From Oxalobacteraceae bacterium OTU3CAMAD1 (lineage in GTDB: Bacteria; Pseudomonadota; Gammaproteobacteria; Burkholderiales; Burkholderiaceae_D), in assembly GCA_024123915.1 (NCBI GenBank), contig CP099650.1, positions 2,852,001 to 2,916,000 on the forward strand: a stretch of 64,000 nucleotides of DNA, in the 5' to 3' direction. Shown here one piece after another: positions 33,076-40,586 of the stretch. Both the position numbers and the translations under genes were made by a program. Positions within the stretch are counted from its first letter, which is position 1. Each line of letters opens with the position of its first letter. The notes below the pieces were generated by a model. That model worked only from the letters and a program-made list of their open reading frames with translations, had not been told where the DNA came from and ran no database searches.

Positions 33076-33151
33076 GCGGGAGTAGCTCAGTTGGTAGAGC
33101 GCAACCTTGCCAAGGTTGAGGTCGAGAGTTCGAGACTCTTCTCCCGCTCCA
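33076..33151 (+). tRNA. tRNA-Gly (GCC), copy 2
   Basis: Identical in sequence to copy 1, with CCA encoded, 79 bases after it. Confidence 0.97.
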
Positions 33152-33204
33152 GTTTCCCAGAAGCTGGCCGGTGCGGTAAAAAGTAGTAAAAATGTAACTC
33201 CAAT

Positions 33205-33280
33205 GCGGGAGTAGCTCAGTTGGTAGAGCGCAACCTTGCCAAGGTTGAGGTCGAGAGTTCGAGACTCTTCTCCCGCTCCA
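33205..33280 (+). tRNA. tRNA-Gly (GCC), copy 3
   Basis: Identical to copies 1 and 2, with CCA encoded, 53 bases after copy 2. Confidence 0.97.
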
Positions 33281-33334
33281 GAATTTCGGATCGCAGCGCG
33301 TAACCCGCTGCCTTCTCAGGTAATAGTTTCCTCT

Positions 33335-33408
33335 GGCGAGGTAGCAAAGCGGTTATGCAGCGGCCTGCAAAGCCGTGTAGACGGGTTCGACTCCCGTCCT
33401 CGCCTCCA
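33335..33408 (+). tRNA. tRNA-Cys (GCA)
   Basis: A 74-base gene with acceptor stem GGCGAGG/CCTCGCC, anticodon stem CGGC/GCCG with loop CTGCAAA (anticodon GCA), T-arm ACGGGTTCGACTCCCGT, and encoded CCA. It is interposed between Gly copies 3 and 4. Confidence 0.96.
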
Positions 33409-33425
33409 GACAATTTGAACTCCAA

Positions 33426-33501
33426 GCGGGAGTAGCTCAGTTGGTAGAGCGCAACCTTGCCAAGGTTGAGGTCGAGAGTTCGAGACTCTTCTCCCGCTCC
33501 A
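33426..33501 (+). tRNA. tRNA-Gly (GCC), copy 4
   Basis: Identical to the other three Gly genes, with CCA encoded, 17 bases after tRNA-Cys. Followed within 10 bases by the cluster terminator. Confidence 0.97.
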
Positions 33502-33510
33502 GTATTGAAG

Positions 33511-33537
33511 AAGGGCAGCCATGTGGCCGCCCTTTTT
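33511..33537 (+). terminator. Intrinsic terminator of the tRNA cluster
   Basis: AAGGGCAGCC and GGCCGCCCTT pair around the loop ATGT, with one mismatch, followed by TTTTT ending at 33537. Confidence 0.8.
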
Positions 33538-33707
33538 GCGTTGGCTTGTCGCCGTTTGCCACAGGGTGGCCTTTCAGGCGCTGGCCGAGTATCGATGATC
33601 GCACGCGGCGGTTCAAAATCGATGTCCGCACCATCCGGCGTGGCCAGCGCATGTAGTGATGTTACTACGTCGAGCGCGTAGCTTCAAATGAACATGCCGG
33701 GGAGGCA

Positions 33708-34232
33708 TTACATCTGCTTCTTATCCCGACACTCGAGCTCTTCCCCAACCGGGCAGTTTTCGCAGCGCTCATAATCACACAGTCTGCAAATCCGGTAAGC
33801 ATGCGCCTCATCTTCAACGATCGCGCGGAGCATGCGTTCAGCCAATTCGCCGAGCGTCTTTTGTTCTTCCGGGGTCAACGCTGCAAGGCCACGCGATATC
33901 ACGTCGTCGCGTGCGCGAAGTATGCCGTCGCACGACATCTCGCCCTTGCTTGTCAGGTGCAATGATCGGGTTCTGGCATCCGTGGCATGGATACGCCGCT
34001 CGATCAGACCAAGCGATTCCAGTCGATCGGCGAGGCGTACCGTGCCCGCATGGGTGAGCCCTACACCGCTGGCGAGAGAACGTATCGAAATGCCGGGTGC
34101 GTGCCTGATCAGCGCGAGAGCGGAAGCGGCGGGGCCTTCTTCCGGTGCGTTGGAAGAGGCGACCCGGTTGATCTCGTCCGCGAATGCCACAGCGATGGCG
34201 CCGATTACATTTCTTTCTTTGAGTTGATTCAT
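33708..34232 (-). CDS. MarR-family regulator with Cys-rich C-terminus
   Basis: The 174-residue winged-helix protein has MarR features: HAPGISIRSLASGVGLTHAGTVRLADRLESLGLIERR (recognition helix and wing) and DARTRSLHLTSKG. The last 30 residues hold five cysteines, CRLCDYERCENC plus one in ELECRD, suggesting metal binding or thiol sensing. ATG at 34232 (MNQLKERNVIG) is preferred to the open frame at 34355. It follows the YkgB-like gene by 28 bases on the same strand and is probably its co-transcribed regulator. Confidence 0.85.
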   Translation of the reverse strand: MNQLKERNVIGAIAVAFADEINRVASSNAPEEGPAASALALIRHAPGISIRSLASGVGLTHAGTVRLADRLESLGLIERRIHATDARTRSLHLTSKGEMSCDGILRARDDVISRGLAALTPEEQKTLGELAERMLRAIVEDEAHAYRICRLCDYERCENCPVGEELECRDKKQM

Positions 34233-34260
34233 ATCTTGAGAGGTAAATGAGGTGCAATCA

Positions 34261-34797
34261 TTAATTGTCGCCCGGCGAACCGGCCTTCGCCTTGGCCAAT
34301 TCCTTCGCCAGTCCTTCGCCGAAAATAAAGAGGCTGACACCGAGCAGCGCGACATCCTTGATCAGGAACTGGCCGAGCGCGCCGAGATAAGGATATCCGC
34401 CCAAGCTCGCTTCCCAGATCGGCAGCGCGAACATCGTCGACACCGTGACTGCGAAAGTCCCGACCGCCAGGGCGCCGCCAGCGAGCGCGGCGCGCGGGAA
34501 CAATGGAGAAGCCAGCAGTAGAAGGGCGGTGATCACTTCGACTACCCCGAGCAGGTAGGAGGTGCCCGCTTCGCCAAACACGGAGTACAGCCATGCCAGC
34601 CACGGCGTACCGCTGATCAGCGGTTTCAGTGCGTTGATTTCATAATCGGTGAATTTCAGCACGCCGATGAGAAGCAGGGGGAGCACCACGCCCAGCAGGG
34701 CCACCGCCCTCCCGAGTTGAAGGGTGCGGTGCGACACGGTCGCCAGGCGATCGATGCCGAGGGGTGAAATAAATCGTGGGTGAGCCAGTTGGTTCAT
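34261..34797 (-). CDS. YkgB/RclC-family (DUF417) membrane protein
   Basis: A 178-residue protein with about four transmembrane helices. GVLKFTDYEINALKPLISGTPWLAWLY, the GVVEVITALLLL helix and YPYLGALGQFLIKDVALLG align with the DUF417 family, whose E. coli member RclC belongs to the reactive-chlorine resistance operon. Here it forms an operon with a MarR regulator bearing a Cys cluster, which fits an oxidant-responsive pair. The molecular function of the family is unknown. Start ATG at 34797; the 25-base palindrome begins 14 bases upstream. Confidence 0.82.
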   Translation of the reverse strand: MNQLAHPRFISPLGIDRLATVSHRTLQLGRAVALLGVVLPLLLIGVLKFTDYEINALKPLISGTPWLAWLYSVFGEAGTSYLLGVVEVITALLLLASPLFPRAALAGGALAVGTFAVTVSTMFALPIWEASLGGYPYLGALGQFLIKDVALLGVSLFIFGEGLAKELAKAKAGSPGDN

Positions 34798-34810
34798 GGT
34801 GTTCTCCGGT

Positions 34811-34835
34811 TAATGTATGACTCAATCATATATTA
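34811..34835 (-). promoter_or_regulatory. Candidate MarR operator palindrome
   Basis: TAATGTATGA (34811-34820) and TCATATATTA (34826-34835) are inverted repeats with 9 of 10 positions symmetric around CTCAA. The site sits just upstream of the YkgB-like gene start, at the head of the operon that contains the MarR gene. The size and symmetry suit a MarR dimer. Confidence 0.65.
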
Positions 34836-35000
34836 ATCGGAGGCCATTGCAAGCTCTTTTTCACGATGCCGAGGTCGTGCCCGACGTGGGGCGGAGATTG
34901 ACGCATGAACCGCTGCTTGATGCGCCGCTGATGTTCAGCGAAAGCAAGAAGGCCGTCCTGAGCACCTGCGTGCCCAAGACGGCCATGGTGGGAGTATGGA
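34836..35000. other. Intergenic segment with no supported gene
   Basis: GC-rich sequence between the YkgB promoter and the end of the arabinofuranosidase gene. A short plus-strand frame exists but continues antisense into the next gene and has no ribosome site. It may be remnant coding sequence; I cannot identify it. Confidence 0.4.
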
Positions 35001-36542
35001 TTAACCTTCGACCGCGACCACCACCACCGCCTTGGCCGGGATCTTCAAGCTCAACTTGCCATCGACCGCCTTCGCCGCGAACGGCGCCGGCTTGACCGCG
35101 TCCTTTTGCTTGAACGTGTTATGCGCGTCCATCACCGCCGCCGTCAGCACCTGGCCGCTGACGCCGGACACCTTCTGTCCGGCGACATTGACCGCCACGT
35201 CCGACGCCTCGTGCGGGTTGGTGTTGACGATCGCCAGATACAGCTTGCCGTCCTTGGCGCGCGCCGCCGAGGCGCTGATGCCCGGGACGCTGGCCGCGCC
35301 GGCCTTGTACTCAACGTTGTCGCGCAAGGCCACCGGCAACGAGGTCGCGTCCTGGAACGGCACGTACATCTTGAAGGCGTGATAGGTCGGCGTCAGCAGC
35401 ATCTTGTCCTTCTCGGTGAGGATCATCGCTTGCAGCACATTGACCATCTGCGCGATGTTCGTCATCGTCACCCGGTCCGCGTGGGCATGGAAGATGTTGA
35501 AGTGCAGCGCCGCGACCACGGCGTCGCGCAGCGTGTTTTGCTGGTACAGGAAGCCGGCGTTGGTGCCTTTTTCCACGTCATACCAGGTACCCCATTCATC
35601 GACCAGCAGGCCGATCTTCTTCTCCGGATCGTTCTTGTCGAGCGCGGCGACATTGTCCTTGATTTGCGTGTCGATCTTCAAGGCGGCCGCCATGGTCGAC
35701 ATCCATTCCTTCTCCGGGAAGCCGGTGGCCGCGCCCTTGACGTCCCACTGGCCGGTCGGAATGGTGTAGTAGTGGAAGCTGATGCCGGTGGTGCGGCCCT
35801 TCAGCGTGCGGCTCAGCACGTCGCTCCATTTGCCGTCCGAGTGGCCGCCGCTGGCGATCATTTTCGGACGGAGATGCGCCGGCGCCCTCAGGAAGGTTTC
35901 ATAGTTGCTGTACAGATTAGCGTAATATTCCGGCGTCATATTGCCGCCGCAGCCCCATGCTTCGTTGCCGACGGCAAAAAAGTCCACCTTGAACGGTTTG
36001 TCGCGGCCGTTCTTGCGGCGCAGCTCGGCCAGGGTCGACTTGCTGTCGGAGGTCATGTATTCGATCCACTCCGACATTTCCTGCGGGGTGCCCGTGCCCA
36101 GATTGCCGTTCACGTAGGTGTCGGCGCCCAGCATTTCGGCCAGATCGAAGAATTCGTGCGTGCCGACCGCATTGCTCTCTTCCACGCCGCCCCAGTTGGT
36201 GTTGACCTTGACCGGACGCTTGCCACGCGCGCCGATACCGTCCCTCCAGTGGTATTCATCGGCAAAGCAGCCGCCGGGCCAACGCACCAGCGGCACGTGC
36301 AGTTCCTTGAGCGCGCCGACCACGTCATTGCGCCAGCCCTTGGTATTCGGGATTTTAGACTGCGGACCGACCCACATGCCTTCGTAGATGCCGGTGCCGA
36401 GGTGTTCGGCGAACTGGCCATAGACGTTCTTGTTGATGACGGCGCCTGGCTTGGCCGGATCGATGTTGATGGTCACGGCCGCGAACACCGGCGCGGCCGC
36501 CAGCATTGCAAGCGCCAGTACGCTGCTCTTCACTACACTCAT
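35001..36542 (-). CDS. Secreted GH51 alpha-L-arabinofuranosidase
   Basis: Releases terminal arabinofuranose from arabinan or arabinoxylan. The 513-residue protein has a signal peptide (MSVVKSSVLALAMLAAAPVFA, cleavage near 21), then a TIM barrel with VYGQFAEHLGTGIYEG and VRWPGGCFADEYHWRDGIG. The acid/base Glu is in AVGNEAWGCGG (about residue 194) and the nucleophile Glu in LLVDEWGTWYD (about 316), with a C-terminal beta-sandwich. ATG at 36542 follows GGAGAAGAC; the frame opens earlier at 36686. Export suggests action on external or periplasmic polysaccharide. Confidence 0.93.
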   Translation of the reverse strand: MSVVKSSVLALAMLAAAPVFAAVTINIDPAKPGAVINKNVYGQFAEHLGTGIYEGMWVGPQSKIPNTKGWRNDVVGALKELHVPLVRWPGGCFADEYHWRDGIGARGKRPVKVNTNWGGVEESNAVGTHEFFDLAEMLGADTYVNGNLGTGTPQEMSEWIEYMTSDSKSTLAELRRKNGRDKPFKVDFFAVGNEAWGCGGNMTPEYYANLYSNYETFLRAPAHLRPKMIASGGHSDGKWSDVLSRTLKGRTTGISFHYYTIPTGQWDVKGAATGFPEKEWMSTMAAALKIDTQIKDNVAALDKNDPEKKIGLLVDEWGTWYDVEKGTNAGFLYQQNTLRDAVVAALHFNIFHAHADRVTMTNIAQMVNVLQAMILTEKDKMLLTPTYHAFKMYVPFQDATSLPVALRDNVEYKAGAASVPGISASAARAKDGKLYLAIVNTNPHEASDVAVNVAGQKVSGVSGQVLTAAVMDAHNTFKQKDAVKPAPFAAKAVDGKLSLKIPAKAVVVVAVEG

Positions 36543-36886
36543 GTCTTCTCCATTTTTGCAATTTTTGTGGTGCCGGTCCGGCTTCGCTTGCGGAGCGGGG
36601 AGGGGCCTCCCTGTCCAGCAAACCGGCCGAGTGTAGCCCAAATATTTTGGCATTTGTATGCGCTGGAATGTGCTGCCGCTTGCCATGCCAGCGGCTCTGC
36701 ACGGCTTGTACTAGTACTCGTGCGGATTTTGTTATGGCGCGCTTCAGAGGCAGCGGTCCGGGACGGCCGACCGCCTTTGCGCCAGCGGATGCGCCGCCGT
36801 CGCGGCGCGTCGAATGCGAAAAAGTGCAGTATCATTGCGAATATTTGCAACTTGTAATTTTTTCACCATTTGCGTTAGTTCGATCA
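36543..36886. promoter_or_regulatory. Upstream region of the arabinofuranosidase gene
   Basis: About 345 bases without a supported gene. It contains the perfect palindrome GTACTAGTAC (36708-36717) and an inverted repeat GCCGCT/AGCGGC (36675-36695), both possible operators for the minus-strand arabinofuranosidase gene. Base composition becomes AT-rich toward 36840-36890. Confidence 0.45.
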
Positions 36887-36887
36887 T

Positions 36888-36917
36888 AAAAAAGGGCAGC
36901 CGCTGTGGCTGCCCTTT
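36888..36917 (-). terminator. Intrinsic terminator after the 94-aa gene
   Basis: AAAGGGCAGCC (36891-36901) and GGCTGCCCTTT (36907-36917) form a perfect stem. On the minus strand it is followed by six T residues. It ends transcription of the gene at 36938-37222. Confidence 0.8.
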
Positions 36918-36937
36918 GTACGGATGGCGCGGACCGC

Positions 36938-37222
36938 TCAGGCGGTGACGTTGATGTGTTGGCCGGTGGTCGGATTGGTGCTGGCAGCCGGCTGGTTCAC
37001 CACGGGAAGCCGTTGCTCTTCCTGGACACCACGCGCTTTTAGCAATTCTGCAAAGGTGGTCGGCAGTCCGGACACCGGCTTCGGCAGCGGCTGGTCGGTA
37101 TCCAGCGAGGCATAGTAGGCCGCGTTAGGGCTGCTGGCCCAGCCCGCGCCTGCCGATTTGCCTTGCGCCTGCATGTCCCGGATCCAGGCGGTGCCCGAGT
37201 TACTGATCGTTAGTGTGGTCAT
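36938..37222 (-). CDS. Small protein of unknown function (94 aa)
   Basis: Not recognised. The 94-residue sequence begins MTTLTISNSGTAWIRDMQAQ, is rich in Ala, Pro, Thr and Asn, and ends QPAASTNPTTGQHINVTA. There is no signal peptide, hydrophobic segment or Cys. A ribosome site AAGGAACGAC directly before the ATG and a strong terminator 20 bases after the stop support it being expressed as a single-gene unit. Composition suggests a partly disordered protein. Confidence 0.65.
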   Translation of the reverse strand: MTTLTISNSGTAWIRDMQAQGKSAGAGWASSPNAAYYASLDTDQPLPKPVSGLPTTFAELLKARGVQEEQRLPVVNQPAASTNPTTGQHINVTA

Positions 37223-37456
37223 GTCGTTCCTTTGCTGTTTGGTTGAGGAAATAATCGATAGTTGCTCGTTGACTATACGTTTTCGATGAACCCGTTTCGA
37301 TGCTCATCTGCACAAGACAGTGATGTCGAAACTGGAACAATTGACGTGCGCGGATTGTCCCGTTTCCGACAATGGTGTAGTGCGTACGGGCCTTCGTCAT
37401 GTCGCCTGCGGTCCTCTACAATCGCCGCCATCGCATACCAACCACAGGGACCATCC

Positions 37457-37903
37457 ATGCACAAGTTAATACAACTGCGCGAAGCCGGCGCCGGCGCGGA
37501 GGAAATCGGCGCCATTCTTGCGCCCGACGTCGTGTTCCACAGCCCGATCCTGTCGCGCAGCGTCATCGGGCGCGATGCCGTGGCGAGCGCCATGGTGGGC
37601 GCCATCGCCGTGCGCGAGGGCCATTACGTCACCGAAATGTCGGACGGTAAAGTGACGCTGTTGGTGTGGCGCGGCACGGTCGATGGTCTGCCGCTCGACA
37701 GTTTTGAAATGCTACTGCACGACGACGCCGGTCTGGTGGTCGAGCGCAGCGTCGCCATGCGGCCGTTCGCCTCGCTGCTGGCGTTCCGCCAGGCTTTCCA
37801 CAAGCGGATGAAAGACGTGCTGGACCCCGCTTACTTTGCGTTGCCGTCCACGTCCACGTCGGCGTCGGCGGGGCCGTCGAACGCTTCTCGCGGCAAGGAC
37901 TGA
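37457..37903 (+). CDS. NTF2/SnoaL-like small protein
   Basis: The 148-residue protein starts MHKLIQLREAGAGAEEIGAILAPDVVFHSPILSRSVIGRDAVASAM, a typical NTF2-like opening (helix, then VVFHSP strand). The remaining strands carry VTLLVWRGTVDGLPLDSFEMLLHDDAG and a final FRQAFHKRM helix. The last 25 residues are a Ser/Thr/Ala tail that overlaps the opposite-strand LysR gene by 73 bases. Function unknown; such folds serve as small isomerases or binding proteins. Start chosen at the first ATG giving the full fold. Confidence 0.7.
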   Translation: MHKLIQLREAGAGAEEIGAILAPDVVFHSPILSRSVIGRDAVASAMVGAIAVREGHYVTEMSDGKVTLLVWRGTVDGLPLDSFEMLLHDDAGLVVERSVAMRPFASLLAFRQAFHKRMKDVLDPAYFALPSTSTSASAGPSNASRGKD

Positions 37904-38781
37904 TACAGCGCCGTGAACCAGTCGATGAAGGTGCGCAATCGCTGCGGCATGTGGCGGTTGGGCCGGAACACGATGGACACCGGGCGTGGCGGCGCGGCGT
38001 ACTCGCGCAGGATTTGACGCAACTGGCCGCGTGTCACAGCGGGACGCAAGGTGTACTCCGACGCGCTGACAATGCCCAAGCCGGCCACGCCGCAGGCGAG
38101 GTAGGCATCGGCGTCATCGACAAAGACCGTATGCGCCATCGGCACTTGCTCCAGCATTTGGTCGACGGTGAATTCCCAGGGGCGGCTTCGGCCACCATGG
38201 TCCCACACGTAGCCGACGCCGACATGGCGGGCAAGATCGGCCACGCTGCGCGGCTCGCCGTGCCGCCGCAGGTAGTCCGGCGAGGCGCAGGTGATGCGCG
38301 CCACCTCGCCGATGTGCTTGACGACCATGTTCGGGTCGTCGCTGGCGCCGACACGGATCGTACAGTCGACGCCGGCCTCGATCAGGTTGACGCGGCGGTC
38401 CGAGATGGCCAGTTCGATGTCGATCTGCGGATAACGCGCGATAAAGCCCGGCAGTGCAGGAATCAGCACGCCTTTTGCCATCGCCCCCGGCAGGCTAACC
38501 TTCAGCCGTCCGCGCGGCCCCTGCCTGGCGCCGACGGTCGCCTCCATGTCGTCGATCTCGCCCAGCACCCTGGCGCACCGCTCGTAGTAGGCGCGGCCCT
38601 CGTCGGTGAGGGTGACATTGCGGGTGCTGCGGTTGAGCAGGCGCACCTTCAGGCGCGCCTCCAGCGCCTGCACCATGCGCGACACCGACGCCGGTGGCAG
38701 GTGCAGCGCCTCGGCGGCGCGCACGAAACTGGCCGCGTCGGCCACCCGCACGAATACCTGCATCGTCGCTAGGCGGTCCAT
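37831..38781 (-). CDS. LysR-family transcriptional regulator
   Basis: The 316-residue protein has the LysR winged helix at 1-60 (MDRLATMQVFVRVADAASFVRAAEALHLPPASVSRMVQALEARLKVRLLNRSTRNVTLT) and a periplasmic-binding-like effector domain. ATG at 38781 is canonical, while the frame is open to 38883. The C-terminal acidic DADVDVDG tail overlaps the 3' end of the convergent NTF2-like gene. The region between it and the MarR gene carries the palindrome at 38906. Ligand and targets not predictable. Confidence 0.88.
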   Translation of the reverse strand: MDRLATMQVFVRVADAASFVRAAEALHLPPASVSRMVQALEARLKVRLLNRSTRNVTLTDEGRAYYERCARVLGEIDDMEATVGARQGPRGRLKVSLPGAMAKGVLIPALPGFIARYPQIDIELAISDRRVNLIEAGVDCTIRVGASDDPNMVVKHIGEVARITCASPDYLRRHGEPRSVADLARHVGVGYVWDHGGRSRPWEFTVDQMLEQVPMAHTVFVDDADAYLACGVAGLGIVSASEYTLRPAVTRGQLRQILREYAAPPRPVSIVFRPNRHMPQRLRTFIDWFTALYQSLPREAFDGPADADVDVDGNAK

Positions 38782-38905
38782 CAACGGGGTGCGGCCGTGG
38801 CAATGCGGCTGGCCGGGCAGGGGGCTGACTTGGTGCGGGGGACGATGACAGTCTCCATGAAATATCCGTGCGTCGTCGTTCAAGGGAGTTTATTTTACCG
38901 CTTGA

Positions 38906-38922
38906 TGTGTAATTGCACATAT
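38906..38922. promoter_or_regulatory. Shared palindrome, site 1
   Basis: TGTGTAATTGCACATAT contains the near-palindrome TGTGTAATTGCACA (12 of 14 symmetric). It lies between the divergent LysR and MarR genes. An identical 17-base word occurs at 42460-42476. Confidence 0.6.
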
Positions 38923-39022
38923 ATAATTGTAAAATGCGGTGGTTTCGGTTCCAGGCCAACGCCGGCGCGGCGCCTGCGGTACACTGGCATCCGCACCGAC
39001 CATCCTGTTATCGATAGAAGCC

Positions 39023-39463
39023 ATGACCAAGCAACCCGCCAAGCCACTCGCCATTTTGGACTGCAATTGCCTCGCCGTGCGCCAGGCCGCGCGCGCGATC
39101 TCCTCGGTGTATGACCGCCACCTCGCGCCGACCGGATTGAGTTCGTCGCAATTCAGCATCCTGGCCGCGATCCACGAGCGGCGCGACATGCCGGTGCAGG
39201 AACTGGCCGACACGCTGGTGATGGACCGCACCAGCACGGTGAGGGCGCTGCAACCGCTGACGCGCGACGGCTACGTCTTGCAGCAGCCGGACCCCGCCTA
39301 TCCGCGCAAGCTGCTGCTGTCGCTGACGGCCGGGGGCCGCGCCACGTACAAGCAGGCGCGCAAGCACTGGCAGGCGGCACAGGCGGAATTCGAAGCCGGC
39401 GTCGGCCCGGCGGCGGCGGCGGCATTGCGCCAGCAGCTGGCTGCCTGGAGTCGAAAACCGTAA
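39023..39463 (+). CDS. MarR-family transcriptional regulator
   Basis: A 146-residue MarR protein: helices around CLAVRQAARAISSVYDRHLAPTGLSSSQFSILAAI, recognition region MPVQELADTLVMDRTSTVRALQPLTRDGYVLQQ, and a wing with PRKLLLSLTAGG. ATG at 39023 is chosen; the frame opens at 38939. It is divergent from the LysR gene and shares a region with the TGTGTAATTGCACA palindrome, which may be its operator. Confidence 0.86.
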   Translation: MTKQPAKPLAILDCNCLAVRQAARAISSVYDRHLAPTGLSSSQFSILAAIHERRDMPVQELADTLVMDRTSTVRALQPLTRDGYVLQQPDPAYPRKLLLSLTAGGRATYKQARKHWQAAQAEFEAGVGPAAAAALRQQLAAWSRKP

Positions 39464-39469
39464 ACTTCG

Positions 39470-39513
39470 AACGTGCAATAAGCGTGCAATAGTCGTGCAA
39501 TAAGCTTGCAATA
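39470..39513. repeat. Four tandem 11-base units after the MarR gene
   Basis: Four consecutive 11-base units end in GCAATA (consensus ANCGTGCAATA), starting seven bases after the MarR stop. A fifth, decayed unit follows. Short unit size points to replication slippage; a regulatory role is possible. Confidence 0.65.
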
Positions 39514-39577
39514 AGCGCGCGATCGGCGCGGCTTGCCGCTTGACAGCGGACGCCGCGCGTTTTACTATCCGCTCAAT

Positions 39578-39595
39578 CTATCTACCGATAGATAG
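39578..39595 (+). promoter_or_regulatory. Candidate TetR operator, site 1
   Basis: CTATCTACCGATAGATAG is palindromic in 8 of 9 pairs. It matches 16 of 18 bases of the site at 43887-43904 next to the TetR gene. It lies 18 bases upstream of the haloperoxidase-like hydrolase gene. Confidence 0.65.
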
Positions 39596-39612
39596 CTAAC
39601 CAAAGGACTATC

Positions 39613-40584
39613 ATGACGATCAATCACTCCACGACATCCCGCCGCACCTTGCTCGGCTCCCTGGCCGGACTGGCCGCCCTGACCGGACTTGCCGCCGCCG
39701 GCGGCCAGGCCGCAGCCGCGACGGCCAAGCCGGCCAAGCCGGCGCCACCGGCCCGACTCACCTCCAGCACCTTGACGCTGAACGACGGCACCACGCTGTA
39801 CTACAAGGACTGGGGCAGCGGCCCGGCGGTGGTCTTCAGCCACGGCTACCCGCTGTCGTCGGACGCCTGGGAATACCAGATGCTGTTCCTGATGCAGCAG
39901 GGCTACCGCGTCATCGCCTGCGACCGCCGTGGTTTCGGCCGTTCGAGCCAGCCGGCCGGCGGCTACGACTACGACACCTTCGCCGACGACCTGGCGGTGC
40001 TGATCGAGGTGCTCGACCTGAAGCAGGTCACGCTGGTGGGCCATTCGATGGGCGGCGGCGAGGTGGCGCGCTATATCGGCCGCCACGGCGAACAGCGTGT
40101 GGCCCGCGTGGCGCTGGTGGCTGCCGTGACGCCGTTCCTGCTGCAAACGCCGGACAACCCGGGCGGCGCGCCGAAAGCGCTGTTCGACACCTTCCGCGCC
40201 GCCGTGCAAGCCGACCGTTCGCAGTGGAACAGGGACGTGACCATGCCTTACTATAGCTACAACCGCGCCGGCGCCAAGGTGTCGGAGGGGGTGCGTGAAG
40301 ACTACTGGCGCCAGGGCATGAACACCGGCGTACTGGCCGCCTATCACGCGATCACCGCGTTTTCCGAAACCGACTTCCGCGCCGACCTGAAAAAAATCCG
40401 CGTGCCGACCCTGGTGGTGCACGGCGACGACGACCAGATCGTGCCGCTGGATATTTCCGGCAAGCTGACGGCGCAACTGGTGCCGAACGCCACGCTGAAG
40501 GTCTACGAGGGCGGATCGCACGGCCTGTTGATCACGCAGAAAGACCGCTTGAACGGCGATTTGCTGGCCTTCCTGCGCTCCTGA
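39613..40584 (+). CDS. Exported alpha/beta hydrolase, cofactor-free haloperoxidase-like
   Basis: The 323-residue protein starts with a likely twin-arginine signal ([20 protein letters not shown]). The hydrolase fold shows the oxyanion motif [14 protein letters not shown], nucleophile elbow [13 protein letters not shown] (Ser near residue 150), acid in HGDDDQIVP and His in [10 protein letters not shown]. The [12 protein letters not shown] form is common in non-haem chloroperoxidases, though the physiological reaction is usually an esterase or perhydrolase one. A TetR-type palindrome directly upstream suggests inducible expression. Confidence 0.85.
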   Translation: MTINHSTTSRRTLLGSLAGLAALTGLAAAGGQAAAATAKPAKPAPPARLTSSTLTLNDGTTLYYKDWGSGPAVVFSHGYPLSSDAWEYQMLFLMQQGYRVIACDRRGFGRSSQPAGGYDYDTFADDLAVLIEVLDLKQVTLVGHSMGGGEVARYIGRHGEQRVARVALVAAVTPFLLQTPDNPGGAPKALFDTFRAAVQADRSQWNRDVTMPYYSYNRAGAKVSEGVREDYWRQGMNTGVLAAYHAITAFSETDFRADLKKIRVPTLVVHGDDDQIVPLDISGKLTAQLVPNATLKVYEGGSHGLLITQKDRLNGDLLAFLRS

Positions 40585-40586
40585 TC

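Noticed and set aside
32921..33501. Evenly spaced near-identical units that could suggest a CRISPR array
   Set aside because: The repeats are full tRNA genes with acceptor, anticodon and T-arms and encoded CCA.
33441..33656. Short frames running out of the last tRNA-Gly
   Set aside because: They include tRNA sequence and a terminator and match nothing recognisable. No integrase or attachment-site duplicate was found.
34817..35095. Small gene downstream of the YkgB promoter
   Set aside because: It has no ribosome site, overlaps the operator and the arabinofuranosidase 3' end, and turns into Pro/Arg-rich antisense sequence.
38906..38922. CRP-type binding site
   Set aside because: The half-sites are four bases too close; CRP needs TGTGA-N6-TCACA over 16 bases, while this dyad spans 14.
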